Shown: positions 24,301-31,975 of the stretch, one piece after another
How the letters are laid out: the number at the start of each line of letters is the position of its first letter
How positions within the stretch are numbered: position 1 is the stretch's first letter
Assembly: GCF_018424605.1 (NCBI RefSeq)
Contig: NZ_QTKT01000012.1
Location: 1-64,000, forward strand
Length of the DNA stretch: 64,000 nt
Origin: Marinobacter lipolyticus
GTDB lineage: Bacteria; Pseudomonadota; Gammaproteobacteria; Pseudomonadales; Oleiphilaceae
Direction of reading: 5' to 3'
Translations under genes and position numbers: made by a program
The notes under the pieces: model-generated
The model's input: only the letters and a program-made list of their open reading frames with translations
What the model was told of the DNA's origin: nothing
Database searches by the model: none

Positions 24301-26190
24301 CTGCTGTGCTCGGAGAAAACCCGTCTGGTGGCGGCGTTCAACCATGTGCACATCTTTATTGACCCGACGCCGGACGCGGAGAAGAGCTACAAGGAGCGCA
24401 AGCGGCTTTTTGAGTTGCCGCGCTCGGCATGGACCGACTATGACAGCAAGCTGATCTCCAAGGGCGGCGGGGTCTTCAGTCGCAGTGCCAAGTCGATTCC
24501 GGTCAGCGCTGAAATGAAAAAGCTGCTGGGCATCAAGTCAGACCGGGTGCCCCCAAACATGCTCATCACCCATATTCTCAAGGCGCAGGTCGACCTGCTG
24601 TGGTTCGGCGGCATTGGCACCTACGTCAAAGGCCAGGTCGAAACCCATGGCGACGTGGGTGACAAGGCCAACGACGGGCTTCGCATCAACGGTTCCGAAC
24701 TGCGCTGCAAGGTGGTGGGTGAAGGCGGCAACCTCGGCATGACCCAGCTCGGGCGTATCGAATTCGCCCTCAAGGGTGGGCGCCTGAACACCGATTTCAT
24801 CGACAACTCCGGCGGGGTGGACTGTTCCGACCACGAAGTGAATATGAAAATCCTGCTCAATCGTGCGGTGGCCCTGGGCGACCTGACGGGCAAGCAACGC
24901 AATGTGATGCTGGAAGACATGACCGATGACGTGGCAGAACTGGTGCTGAAGAACAACTACCGTCAGACCCAGGCCATCAGCATTGCCTCGGTGGATGCCA
25001 CCATCCGCATGGAGGAATACCGGCGGTTGATGAATACCCTGGAAAGCGAGGGCAAACTGAACCGGACTCTGGAGTTCCTGCCCGAGGACGAAACCCTGTC
25101 CGAACGTAAGCTGGACAAGAAGGGGCTCACCCGGCCGGAACTGTCGGTGCTGATCTCCTACGTGAAAGGGGATCTCAAGCAGACCTTGATTGACAGCTCA
25201 CTGCCCGACGAACCGCTGCTGGCCGGGGAAATGTACAAGGTGTTTCCCCAGGCGCTGACCCGCAAGTTCTCGGACGAGCTGGGGGAGCACCAGCTGCGGC
25301 GGGAAATCATTGCCACCCAGATCGCCAACGACATGGTCAATCACATGGGCATTACCTTTGTGGAACGACTGTCGCAGTCTACCGGAGCAGACCCGGCGTC
25401 CATTGCCCTGGCGTGGATTATTGCCCGGGATGTGTTCCGACTGGACACCTGGTGGGACCGGATTGAATCTCTCGATTTCCATATTCCGGCGGCGCTGCAG
25501 ATGGAACTGATGAACGACCTGATGCGGCTGATACGGCGCTCCGTGCGCTGGCTGTTGCGCAACCGGCGTGCCGAGCTCAACATCCAGACCCATATGGAGC
25601 GCTTTGCCGACAGTGTCTGGAAGATAACCGCCGATCTGCCGGATTATCTGGGTGAGCAGGCCCGGGCCCACTGGGACAAGCGGTTCTCCGAACTGACCGA
25701 CGCGGGGCTGCCAAAGGAGCTGGCGTCGGTGCTGGCGGGAACCACCTACCTGTATTCGTCGCTGGGCATCATCGAGGCGAAAGAGGCCACCGGCATGCCG
25801 CTGAAAACCGTGGCCAATCTCTACTATGACCTGGGCGAGAAACTCGATCTGAGCTGGTTTGCCAATGCCATCGCCGGGCTGACGCCGGGGTCACACTGGC
25901 AGGCGCTGGCCCGTGAGAGCTTCCGCGAGGATCTCGACTGGCAGCAGCGGGCATTGACCACGGGCGTGCTCAAGCTCGCCGGCAAGCCGGGGGAGGTGTC
26001 CGGGTGCGTGGATGCCTGGATGGCGCGACACGAAGCCATGATCAGCCGTTGGAAAGTCATGCTGTCTGAACTCAAAGGGGTTCGCGAGCCGGAGTACGCC
26101 ATGTTCTCGGTGGCTCTCCGGGAGTTGCTGGACCTGGCACAATCCACCATGCACAGCAGTCATCCGGAGGGCGAGGTTCAGACCAACTGA
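21307..26190 (+). CDS. gdhB: NAD-specific glutamate dehydrogenase, large (180-kDa) class
   Basis: A 1627-residue protein of the size of Pseudomonas GdhB/Streptomyces GDH180 enzymes. It has a long regulatory N-terminus, then the catalytic region with GGLRWSDRFEDYRTEILGL (about residue 818) and KGGFV, and a nucleotide-binding part with GDMGGDVFGNG (about 991). It converts glutamate to 2-oxoglutarate and ammonia with NAD, feeding amino-acid carbon into the citrate cycle. Start at ATG 21307; a TTG two codons upstream is less likely. The 143-base divergent gap to moxR should hold both promoters, but I find no convincing boxes. Single-gene unit. Confidence 0.95.
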   Translation: MNALTVASKDQFFEQLADAFAQKIAKTEAKKISEFAKQHYAHIPLEELVSRRFSDTYGAVLAAWQFLQKRSAEETPVAVFNPDLESDGWQSTHTVIFILHPNIPFLIDSLRIAINQREIGTHSIQHSILRVDRDADGKLKKLHSTKKSSAGSEYEAFIVLEIDRHSDSRDLRELEDVLQTILHEVRIAVEDFSVVTGKVSDILAELDATSAGISDEDKEEARAFLNWLLADRFTFLGYDEYDFARDKSGMVVRRVENSELGILRVNNERPDKVRLNELPQRTRHEMTRTDDIFIFAKSAQRSRVHRPAYPDYIAVKKFNSKGEVVGERRFLGLYTSRAYNERPDEIPLLRRKFALVMKRSGFLRDDYAGKELEQILTLYPRDELFQIDPQELLGVAKNILYIQERRRIELFMREDVYGQFVTCLAFFPRDIYNTELRLKVEQVLLDRLEADDIEFVTHFSESVLARVQFTIRVPQVENRQLPIAEIREKVIELAQSWRDGLAEALNEVYGEEQGNELHRLYSAGFPASYTDMFSPRRAAIDLEHISGAADGQLTMSFYRALEEEESVLHFKLFYADEPLPLSDVMPIFDNLGFRVIGEHPFEVRDRHGKVVWIHDFTLQAYSGNVVDIHRIRPIFEDLFRRVWYGDAENDAFNRLLLASYMSWRQIALLRTFARYMRQIRFSNSQTFISNTLVNHVDLAQMLLEFFEVRFNPERYQSDGKSRAAQQKLEIEFNAGLDTVENLSEDRVLRLYLELMQATLRTNYFQLDAGGRPKPYISVKFDPTKIPDMPLPMPMFEIFVYSPRVEGVHLRGGKVARGGLRWSDRFEDYRTEILGLVKAQQVKNAVIVPVGAKGGFVAKRLPDPSDREAFQAEGIEAYKTFIRGLLDITDNLVDGDIAPPAQVIRHDEDDHYLVVAADKGTATFSDIANGLAAEYGFWMGDAFASGGSNGYDHKKMGITARGAWVSVERHFREMGINPALDEFTAIGIGDMGGDVFGNGLLCSEKTRLVAAFNHVHIFIDPTPDAEKSYKERKRLFELPRSAWTDYDSKLISKGGGVFSRSAKSIPVSAEMKKLLGIKSDRVPPNMLITHILKAQVDLLWFGGIGTYVKGQVETHGDVGDKANDGLRINGSELRCKVVGEGGNLGMTQLGRIEFALKGGRLNTDFIDNSGGVDCSDHEVNMKILLNRAVALGDLTGKQRNVMLEDMTDDVAELVLKNNYRQTQAISIASVDATIRMEEYRRLMNTLESEGKLNRTLEFLPEDETLSERKLDKKGLTRPELSVLISYVKGDLKQTLIDSSLPDEPLLAGEMYKVFPQALTRKFSDELGEHQLRREIIATQIANDMVNHMGITFVERLSQSTGADPASIALAWIIARDVFRLDTWWDRIESLDFHIPAALQMELMNDLMRLIRRSVRWLLRNRRAELNIQTHMERFADSVWKITADLPDYLGEQARAHWDKRFSELTDAGLPKELASVLAGTTYLYSSLGIIEAKEATGMPLKTVANLYYDLGEKLDLSWFANAIAGLTPGSHWQALARESFREDLDWQQRALTTGVLKLAGKPGEVSGCVDAWMARHEAMISRWKVMLSELKGVREPEYAMFSVALRELLDLAQSTMHSSHPEGEVQTN

Positions 26191-26256
26191 GTATTGCGTT
26201 AAGGCGCTGATTACCGTTCAATTCCTCAACAGGATTAATCAACGGGGAGAATGGTA

Positions 26257-26931
26257 ATGGGGCAACTGGATCATCTTCTGGGAAAAAACAAATCCTGGGC
26301 CGACGGAATCAAGGCCCAGGATCCTCAGTTTTTTGATCGGCTGTCCAATCAGCAGGCACCGGAGTATCTGTGGATCGGTTGTGCTGACAGCCGGGTACCT
26401 GCAAACCAGATCGTTGATCTGATGCCCGGCGAATTGTTCGTTCATCGTAACGTGGCCAATGTGGTGGTGCACACGGACTTCAACTGTCTCTCGGTGCTCC
26501 AGTTCGCCATCGACGTGCTCAAGGTCAAGCATGTGCTGGTGGTGGGCCATTACGGTTGCGGCGGTGTGCGCGCGTCTTTGCTGAACGAAGGTTTTGGCCT
26601 GATCAGCAACTGGCTGCGCCACGTGCAGGACGTGCGCGACAAACATCAGTCGGTGCTGGACGGCATTGCCAGCGAGCAGGACCGGGTGGATCGCCTGTGT
26701 GAACTGAACGTGGTGGAGCAGGTGGGCCATGTGTGCCAGAACAACATTGTTCAGGAAGCCTGGCGGCGCGGCCAGGCCCTGACCGTGCACGGCTTTGTCT
26801 ATGATGTGGCAGATGGCATTTTGCGCGACATGGGGCTGTCCATCTCGGGTGAGGAAGAGCGGGAGACGGTTCAGGCACGAAGCCTGCAGGAGCTGATCGA
26901 GCGCCCGGTTCGCTCTGGCCGTCAAAAATAA
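26257..26931 (+). CDS. can: Beta-class carbonic anhydrase
   Basis: A 224-residue cytoplasmic enzyme. Zinc ligands Cys42, His98 and Cys101, with Asp44 and Arg46 of the CADSR motif, are all present, as is the VVGHYGCGG signature. It interconverts CO2 and bicarbonate for biosynthetic carboxylations and pH balance. GGGGAGA lies 6 bases before the ATG at 26257, so that start is preferred to the ATG two codons upstream, which abuts the ribosome site. Length agrees with E. coli Can. Confidence 0.95.
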   Translation: MGQLDHLLGKNKSWADGIKAQDPQFFDRLSNQQAPEYLWIGCADSRVPANQIVDLMPGELFVHRNVANVVVHTDFNCLSVLQFAIDVLKVKHVLVVGHYGCGGVRASLLNEGFGLISNWLRHVQDVRDKHQSVLDGIASEQDRVDRLCELNVVEQVGHVCQNNIVQEAWRRGQALTVHGFVYDVADGILRDMGLSISGEEERETVQARSLQELIERPVRSGRQK

Positions 26932-26971
26932 TGACGCTCGAACTGTAAAAAATTGTCAAAAAATCGTGATA

Positions 26972-26990
26972 GGGGTCACTTGTTGACCCC
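26972..26990. other. Perfect 7-bp hairpin after carbonic anhydrase gene
   Basis: GGGGTCA (26972-26978) and TGACCCC (26984-26990) pair around a 5-base loop 40 bases after the can stop. No T-run follows on the plus strand, so it is a weak terminator candidate or a chance stem in the 127-base gap before the small gene. Confidence 0.35.
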
Positions 26991-27058
26991 CGGGGGCATC
27001 ACAGAACCCCTTCGATCGCTCCGGTACACTTGTCTCGTAGTCAGTGAGGAGGTGAACC

Positions 27059-27232
27059 ATGCGAGATCTGATGCAAAAAGCTCTGAATGCCCTGAACCAG
27101 CGCAAAAGCGTTGAAGCTTCTGTGGATCAGCCACGCAGGGGCGAGCCCGCCCGTCAGTCCGCACAGCCGGAAGACTGGGGCATGTCCCCGGAAGATGCTC
27201 TGCGGGTAGGTACGGTGGCCCGCTACAAGTAA
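27059..27232 (+). CDS. Small uncharacterised protein, 57 residues
   Basis: An ATG at 27059 preceded by AGGAGGTGAACC, a near-ideal ribosome site, opens a 57-codon frame ending in TAA. The N-terminal 20 residues (MRDLMQKALNALNQRKSVEA) form a basic amphipathic helix, the middle is polar and arginine-rich, and the end reads EDWGMSPEDALRVGTVARYK. No cysteines and no membrane segment. I do not recognise the family. It is probably real because of the ribosome site and coding-like base use at third positions. It lies between can and rsmC in the same direction; a TACACT-type -10 at 27025-27030 is possible. Confidence 0.7.
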   Translation: MRDLMQKALNALNQRKSVEASVDQPRRGEPARQSAQPEDWGMSPEDALRVGTVARYK

Positions 27233-27335
27233 GCGCCGGGATTATCGAGGCGCCGGATCGTTCTCCCCCAAGACTCCGCGCCCGAATCCGGTTAGAGTAT
27301 TGCGCCTGTACACCAGCGCGGGATACCCGAACACC

Positions 27336-28385
27336 ATGTCTGCATTACCCAACGCCCACGAAGCACTGTTAAGAAACCGCGAACACATTGTCGGCCGCCT
27401 GGCCCTGCTTGGGCTGTCGGACACCGGATTGTTGTCGGCACTGCCCGGCGGCGGTCTGGCGGTGACCGATCACGCCGGTGTGTTTGCCGCTGCCCCGGCC
27501 CTGCAGGGCTGGCGCACAGCCTTCGGTTACGATGATCCTGCGTTGCAGCCGGGGTGTGCCGACACCATCGTGGTGTTTCTCCCCAAGGCCCGTGCGGAGC
27601 TGGCGTTTCGTCTGGCGCTGGCCGGATTCCTGGCGGCAGACGGCGCCAGGCTGATAGTGATTGGAGAGAAACGCGAGGGTATCGCCGGCGCAGTCAAGCA
27701 GGTGAAGGCTGTCGCGCCCGAGGCCACCAAGGTGGACAGTGCCCGCCATTGTCAGGTCTGGCTGGCGGATGGCTTCGCCACCGGAGAAACCTTCGAGCTG
27801 CAGCGCTGGATGAGCTGGCACGCCGTGGAAGCGGCCGGTGTGCGTGTGGATGTTGCCGGGCTGCCGGGTATCTTCAGCGACGGAGAGCCGGATCAGGGCA
27901 CCCTGATGCTGCTGGAAACTCTCGCCGAGCAGCCCCTGCCACGGGGCCATTCGCTGGATTTTGCCTGTGGCTCCGGCGTGATCGGCTGCTGGATTCAGGC
28001 GTGGCAGCGGTCCGCCGGTATTGAGCCGTCGCCCATTGATGCCGTGGACGTCCAGTCCCAGGCGGTCCTGTGTGCCGGTGCCACCTATCGCAGAAGCCAG
28101 GCCGTGGGGGACGTGTTGGCCTCGGATGGGCTTGCGGCGGTCACCCGGAAGTACCGAGCCATCGTCACCAATCCCCCGTTTCACGCCGGTGTCCGCACCG
28201 ATACCACCATGACCGAACAGTTCCTCCGGCAAGCGGCAGCGCACCTGCAGCCTGGCGGGGAGCTGCGCCTGGTTGCCAACAGTTTCCTGCCCTACGAGGC
28301 GGTGATCAGGAAGACCATTGGTCCGGTAACGCGGCTGGCCAGCGATAAACGCTTCACGGTGTATTCCGCCAAGCGCCAGACATAA
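27336..28385 (+). CDS. rsmC: 16S rRNA (guanine-1207-N2) methyltransferase RsmC
   Basis: A 349-residue two-domain methyltransferase: a degenerate N-terminal domain (about 1-165) and a catalytic C-terminal domain with the AdoMet motif DFACGSGVIG (208-217) and the N2-guanine catalytic tetrapeptide NPPF (279-282). RsmC methylates G1207 of 16S rRNA in assembled 30S subunits. The NPPFHAGVRTD sequence is typical of RsmC, whereas the paralogue downstream has NPPFHEGGVV, typical of RlmG. Start ATG 27336 chosen from the MSALPNAHEALLRNRE family-like beginning. Confidence 0.88.
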   Translation: MSALPNAHEALLRNREHIVGRLALLGLSDTGLLSALPGGGLAVTDHAGVFAAAPALQGWRTAFGYDDPALQPGCADTIVVFLPKARAELAFRLALAGFLAADGARLIVIGEKREGIAGAVKQVKAVAPEATKVDSARHCQVWLADGFATGETFELQRWMSWHAVEAAGVRVDVAGLPGIFSDGEPDQGTLMLLETLAEQPLPRGHSLDFACGSGVIGCWIQAWQRSAGIEPSPIDAVDVQSQAVLCAGATYRRSQAVGDVLASDGLAAVTRKYRAIVTNPPFHAGVRTDTTMTEQFLRQAAAHLQPGGELRLVANSFLPYEAVIRKTIGPVTRLASDKRFTVYSAKRQT

Positions 28386-28407
28386 AAAAGCCCCTGGGGT
28401 GAGGGGC
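28384..28407 (-). terminator. Rho-independent terminator for the 149-residue unknown gene
   Basis: Read on the minus strand, GCCCCT (28407-28402), a 6-base loop and AGGGGC (28395-28390) form a stem followed directly by six T (28389-28384). It ends transcripts of the minus-strand gene at 28448-28897 and lies right at the rsmC stop, so convergent rsmC transcripts also cross it. Confidence 0.75.
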
Positions 28408-28447
28408 AAAAGGTTGCTTCCAACAGAAAAGGGGAACCAACCTGAAA

Positions 28448-28897
28448 TCAGTTTGCGCTGGAGGCCTCGTCAGCCCGCTCCGCAGTGGCGCGGCGGGGTG
28501 CGAGATCACGAATCTGCCCGAACAGCCGTCGGGCTTCGGACTCGGCGCGGTTGCGGGCTTCGGTCAGTTTGGGCCTGACGTCGGTCTGGTAAGTTTTGCC
28601 CGCCTTGTCGGTGACGTAAGCGGTCATCATGTTGGCGTCCCACCACAGTTTCTTGCGCAGATCGTAGGTCGCGACGTCGAGACGCAGGGTGAACTCGCGA
28701 AACGTCGGATTCTTGCTGCGAATCTGGCTCACCACCTCCGACAGGCTGCGGGGCTCGGACACATCAGCACCCAGATTGGCCAGCAGCTTCTTAAATTCAG
28801 CGGAGGCCTTGTCGAGCTGTGGGCGAAGCTGGTCCTCAAAGCGCTTACCGGCGGCCTGAACAGACTCAAAGCGGGTCTTGATGGAATCGCGAATCAT
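28448..28897 (-). CDS. Uncharacterised helical protein, 149 residues
   Basis: A soluble, highly charged, mostly helical protein (MIRDSIKTRFESVQAAGKRF at the start; ARNRAESEARRLFGQIRDLA near the end). No signal, membrane helix, cysteine pair or catalytic motif is visible, and I do not recognise the family. The length and amphipathic helices vaguely recall phasin-like or chaperone-like proteins, but nothing proves this. The ATG at 28897 follows GAGAGAT at a normal distance; longer in-frame starts would run into the divergent promoter region. It is flanked by two rRNA methyltransferase genes and has its own terminator. Confidence 0.65.
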   Translation of the reverse strand: MIRDSIKTRFESVQAAGKRFEDQLRPQLDKASAEFKKLLANLGADVSEPRSLSEVVSQIRSKNPTFREFTLRLDVATYDLRKKLWWDANMMTAYVTDKAGKTYQTDVRPKLTEARNRAESEARRLFGQIRDLAPRRATAERADEASSAN

Positions 28898-28959
28898 ATA
28901 GGGATCTCTCGTGTGTCTTCGGTTACAGAACAACTTGGATGTCACCATAGGGTTAATTT

Positions 28960-28983
28960 CTAGAATAATCAGCCTAGAATGAT
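28960..28983. promoter_or_regulatory. Tandem direct repeat in the divergent rlmG control region
   Basis: CTAGAATAAT (28960-28969) and CTAGAATGAT (28974-28983) match at 9 of 10 bases, start-to-start 14 bp, between the divergent rlmG and 28448-28897 genes. It may be a double operator, or two TAGAAT -10 elements; I cannot decide. Confidence 0.4.
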
Positions 28984-29018
28984 TCCGCTTCTGAACCCTG
29001 CCTGAATTGGTGCCTGAA

Positions 29019-30176
29019 ATGACAAGCGATACTCTGAAAACGCCCGCTCGTAGCCTGACCCTTGAGCGCCCCGGTAACACGGATCGTTCACTGAGGGCCT
29101 GGGACGCGGCGGATGAACTGTTGCTGCAGCAGGCCGCTGCGCGGATAGACACCGTGGGGCCGGCGCGGGTGCTGGTACTGGATGACCAGTTCGGCGCTCT
29201 GACCCTGGGCCTGGCTCAGCATGACGTGGTATCGCTTGCCGACAGCGCCACCCTGGTGACGGCTCTGGAACGCAACAGTGTCGCCAATAATCTGATCGCC
29301 TCGCCACCGTTGAGCTGGCTGAGCCCGCCTGATGGACCGTTTGATGTGGTGGTCCTGCGCATACCCCGGCAAATCGATTATCTCCGCTGGATGCTGAGGT
29401 GGGTGAATCAGGTGCTGGCACCGGAAGGTGTGGTGATCGCCGGGGGTATGATCAAACACCTGCCGGATCGCAGTGCAGAGGTGTTCGCGGAGTTACTTGT
29501 CACCCTGGACGTCTGCCCGGCCAGAAAAAAGGCGCGGGTGGTGATCTGCGGGCGCGGGGAGCCGAGATTGAATGACTGGGATGGCCAGTGGAAGGGCTAT
29601 CCGGCACCTACCGGTAATCAACTGATCGGTGGTCTGCCGGCGGTGTTTGCCCGCGAGCGCCTCGATATCGGTACCCGACTGTTGTTGCCGGAGGTTCGCA
29701 GGTGTGCTGCCTCACTGGCGCCAGGGGCGCGCGTGCTGGATCTGGCGTGCGGCAACGGGGTGCTCGGGCTGGAGGTGCTGCAGCAGCGGACAGACGTGCA
29801 CGTGGTGTTCAGTGATGTCTCCAGTCAGGCGGTCGCGAGTGCCCGACGTAATGTCAGGACTGCCGGTCTTGATGCCGAGGCGGAGTTCCATCACCGCGAC
29901 GGTATCGACGAAGGTGCGGGTGAGTTTGACTTCATTCTTCTCAATCCGCCGTTCCATGAGGGCGGCGTGGTGGGCGATCACATTGCCTTGCGGCTGTTTC
30001 AGCAGGCGTCCCGCCATCTGTCGGGAGGCGGGCAGTTGCTGATGGTGGGCAACCGCCATCTTGGCTACCACCGCAGCCTGCATCGGTTCTTCCTGCAAGT
30101 GGAGCAGTTGCAGGCCGACCCGAAATTTGTCGTGTTCGAGGCTTCGGGTCAGCGCACCGGGGCAGGGCGGTCGTAA
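29019..30176 (+). CDS. rlmG: 23S rRNA (guanine-1835-N2) methyltransferase RlmG
   Basis: A 385-residue two-domain enzyme resembling RsmC. The catalytic C-terminal domain has AdoMet motif DLACGNGVLG (241-250) and NPPF (309-312), followed by HEGG and later GNRHLGYHRSLHRFF, a sequence typical of RlmG. It methylates G1835 of 23S rRNA. ATG 29019 is chosen; TTG and GTG codons 9-12 bases upstream are unlikely. The 3' end overlaps the convergent ribE stop by 28 bases. Confidence 0.88.
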   Translation: MTSDTLKTPARSLTLERPGNTDRSLRAWDAADELLLQQAAARIDTVGPARVLVLDDQFGALTLGLAQHDVVSLADSATLVTALERNSVANNLIASPPLSWLSPPDGPFDVVVLRIPRQIDYLRWMLRWVNQVLAPEGVVIAGGMIKHLPDRSAEVFAELLVTLDVCPARKKARVVICGRGEPRLNDWDGQWKGYPAPTGNQLIGGLPAVFARERLDIGTRLLLPEVRRCAASLAPGARVLDLACGNGVLGLEVLQQRTDVHVVFSDVSSQAVASARRNVRTAGLDAEAEFHHRDGIDEGAGEFDFILLNPPFHEGGVVGDHIALRLFQQASRHLSGGGQLLMVGNRHLGYHRSLHRFFLQVEQLQADPKFVVFEASGQRTGAGRS

Positions 30177-30769
30177 CCGAGTCTCGACAGGGTGTCCACA
30201 ATGGTCTGGGTCTGACTGTCGATCTCGATGTTGACGGCATCGCCCTCACGAATGTCTCCGAAGGTGGTGGCCCTCAGGGTTTCTGGAATCAGGTGCACAT
30301 TGAAACGGTTGCTGGTGACCTCGCCGATCGTCAGGCTCGCCCCGTTGATGGCTATGTAGCCTTTCGCAAAGAGGTAACGGGCCCAGGCTTCCGGTACTTC
30401 GAATTCGATGGTTACGTTATTCTCCGGCCGCAGAATTGACGTTACCACGGCGGTGGTATGAACGTGGCCTGACAGCAGGTGCCCACCGATTTCGTCGCCG
30501 ATCCGCGCCGCCCGTTCAAAATTTACCCGATCACCTTCGCTGACGCCGCCCAGCGTCGTCAGCTTCAGCGTTTCCTGCATGGCATCAAAGTACAGGCAAT
30601 CGGCGTCCTGACGGGTCACGGTCAGGCAGGCGCCGTTGATCGCCACCGACGCGCCAATGGTGACGCCTTTGCTGTGTTCAGCGGGCAGGCGGATGGCGTA
30701 GGTGTTCAGCCCCGGCGCCGGAGACACTTTCTCAATGATGGCAACGCCCTGGACAATACCTGTAAACAT
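30149..30769 (-). CDS. ribE: Riboflavin synthase alpha chain
   Basis: A 206-residue enzyme made of two similar lumazine-binding domains. It begins MFTGIVQG as in the family; the paired motifs NGACLTV (first half) and NGASLTI (second half) and the GGHLLSGHVHTTA segment are present, and the sequence resembles E. coli RibC throughout. It dismutates two 6,7-dimethyl-8-ribityllumazine molecules to riboflavin. The start at 30769 is fixed by the MFTGIV beginning. No FMN riboswitch is recognisable upstream. It stands alone; the other rib genes are not in the window. Confidence 0.93.
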   Translation of the reverse strand: MFTGIVQGVAIIEKVSPAPGLNTYAIRLPAEHSKGVTIGASVAINGACLTVTRQDADCLYFDAMQETLKLTTLGGVSEGDRVNFERAARIGDEIGGHLLSGHVHTTAVVTSILRPENNVTIEFEVPEAWARYLFAKGYIAINGASLTIGEVTSNRFNVHLIPETLRATTFGDIREGDAVNIEIDSQTQTIVDTLSRLGYDRPAPVR

Positions 30770-30952
30770 GAACTCACCTCGTTGTGGCGCGGCATGGGCC
30801 GGCGCTGTGGAAACACCGGCAAAGCATAGCGATACCGCCGGGCGATGCCAAGGGCTCAAGTTTCCCGGCCACGGGCCGATACGCTAGTGTAGATTCCATT
30901 CGCCCAGTCGGCATCGCGGACGACTGCCCGGGCGCGTCATTGGTAGAAGGTT

Positions 30953-31915
30953 ATGGCAGAGAACAGACTGAAAACGGCAACACGCACAGCGCCGATTCCG
31001 GGCGAGCCGGTGTTGCGGCCGGGACGTGCAGCTGACCCGGTGCCGGTGCCTGTGCCCCCTGACCGGGAGGCCCCTGTTCCCGGTGTATCCCAGATAGCCC
31101 GGGCGCCCGCGACGTCGGAACAGCCGGAGGCCGATGACGGTGGGGCCCGGTCTGCGGCCGGTCAGCAGGGCGATGAGTCTCCCGACGGGGACCGGCCGCA
31201 AACGGAAGATGAGGCAGCTGAGGCTGAGGCCGTCGACCCAAGCGATGCGGAAGAGCCCGCCGACATCGAGCAGGCCATGGCGGAAAGCCGGCAACGTAAA
31301 CTGCGACTGATGCTCAAGCAGTGCGATCGGGTGTTGCTGATGGATTTTGATCTGCTGGCGATGCCTGGCTGGCCGGACAATTATTCGCTCGCCGCGGCAA
31401 GGCGTAGCCGGGACCTGTGGGTTTTCAGTGCCCTGGTAGCGGCGCTGATCTTCCTCAGTGGTCTGACCGGGTTTGTACCTGCCTGGATAGCCGGCGGCGG
31501 TTTTGGCGCCTTCGTGATTATTCTGATGATGGGGGTACCGGCGGTTCGTCGAATATACAGCTCACGCCCTTCGTACCTTGACCTGATTGTCCGCCGCCAG
31601 CGGATGCTCCGGGACGCCCGCAAGCATGTTGAACATCTGGAAGGCAAAGACGGACTGATCTGGCAATGTGCCCGCATGGCTGAGTTCAACGCCTCGCTGC
31701 GGTCGTCGCGGTTCAGCGAGCTGCTGGCTTTGTCAGAGCACCGGACGCTGTCGCGGAACATGACCCGGCGCGAGTATTTCCGCCTCTATCTCATCTATCT
31801 GCTGGAGGCGGAGAAGGCCTACGACCGGGTCCAGAAAGCGTTCTTTGACGGCAATCAGCAGGCCATTGATCGTGGCTGGGCCGGCGTGGCTGCCTCGCCC
31901 GGGCAGAGAGCTTGA
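30953..31915 (+). CDS. Uncharacterised membrane protein with disordered acidic/proline-rich N-terminus
   Basis: A 320-residue protein I do not recognise. Residues 1-105 are disordered-looking, first Pro/Arg-rich then Glu/Asp/Ala-rich. A charged helix (about 106-150) leads to two close transmembrane helices (about 156-175 and 177-196), so both ends should face the cytoplasm. The rest (200-320) is helical and basic, with YFRLYLIYLLEAEKAYDRVQ. No catalytic motif is visible. It reads toward psrA, and its stop codon lies inside the psrA -35 box. The start ATG 30953 has a moderate AGAAGG site upstream. Divergent from ribE. Confidence 0.7.
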   Translation: MAENRLKTATRTAPIPGEPVLRPGRAADPVPVPVPPDREAPVPGVSQIARAPATSEQPEADDGGARSAAGQQGDESPDGDRPQTEDEAAEAEAVDPSDAEEPADIEQAMAESRQRKLRLMLKQCDRVLLMDFDLLAMPGWPDNYSLAAARRSRDLWVFSALVAALIFLSGLTGFVPAWIAGGGFGAFVIILMMGVPAVRRIYSSRPSYLDLIVRRQRMLRDARKHVEHLEGKDGLIWQCARMAEFNASLRSSRFSELLALSEHRTLSRNMTRREYFRLYLIYLLEAEKAYDRVQKAFFDGNQQAIDRGWAGVAASPGQRA

Positions 31916-31940
31916 CATAAAGGTGCCTCAAACGTATGTT
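31912..31940 (+). promoter_or_regulatory. psrA sigma-70 promoter
   Basis: TTGACA at 31912-31917, a 17-base spacer and TATGTT at 31935-31940. The -35 is perfect and overlaps the stop codon of the preceding gene. The predicted start of transcription is near 31947, leaving about 29 bases of leader before the psrA ATG. Confidence 0.8.
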
Positions 31941-31955
31941 TCAAACAGACGTTTG
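31929..31955. promoter_or_regulatory. PsrA-type operator, two overlapping half-palindromic boxes
   Basis: CAAACGTATGTTTC (31929-31942) and CAAACAGACGTTTG (31942-31955) each fit the PsrA box pattern (G/C)AAAC-N4-GTTT(G/C), and together make a 27-bp palindrome centred on 31942 with one mismatched pair. It covers the -10 element, so binding would block transcription: autorepression, expected to be relieved by long-chain fatty acids as in Pseudomonas. Confidence 0.85.
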
Positions 31956-31975
31956 CTAGAGGCACCGAAAACAAC

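Noticed and set aside
30770..30952. FMN riboswitch before riboflavin synthase
   Set aside because: The 183-base divergent gap shows no recognisable RFN-element conserved blocks on the minus strand; nothing else is supported there.
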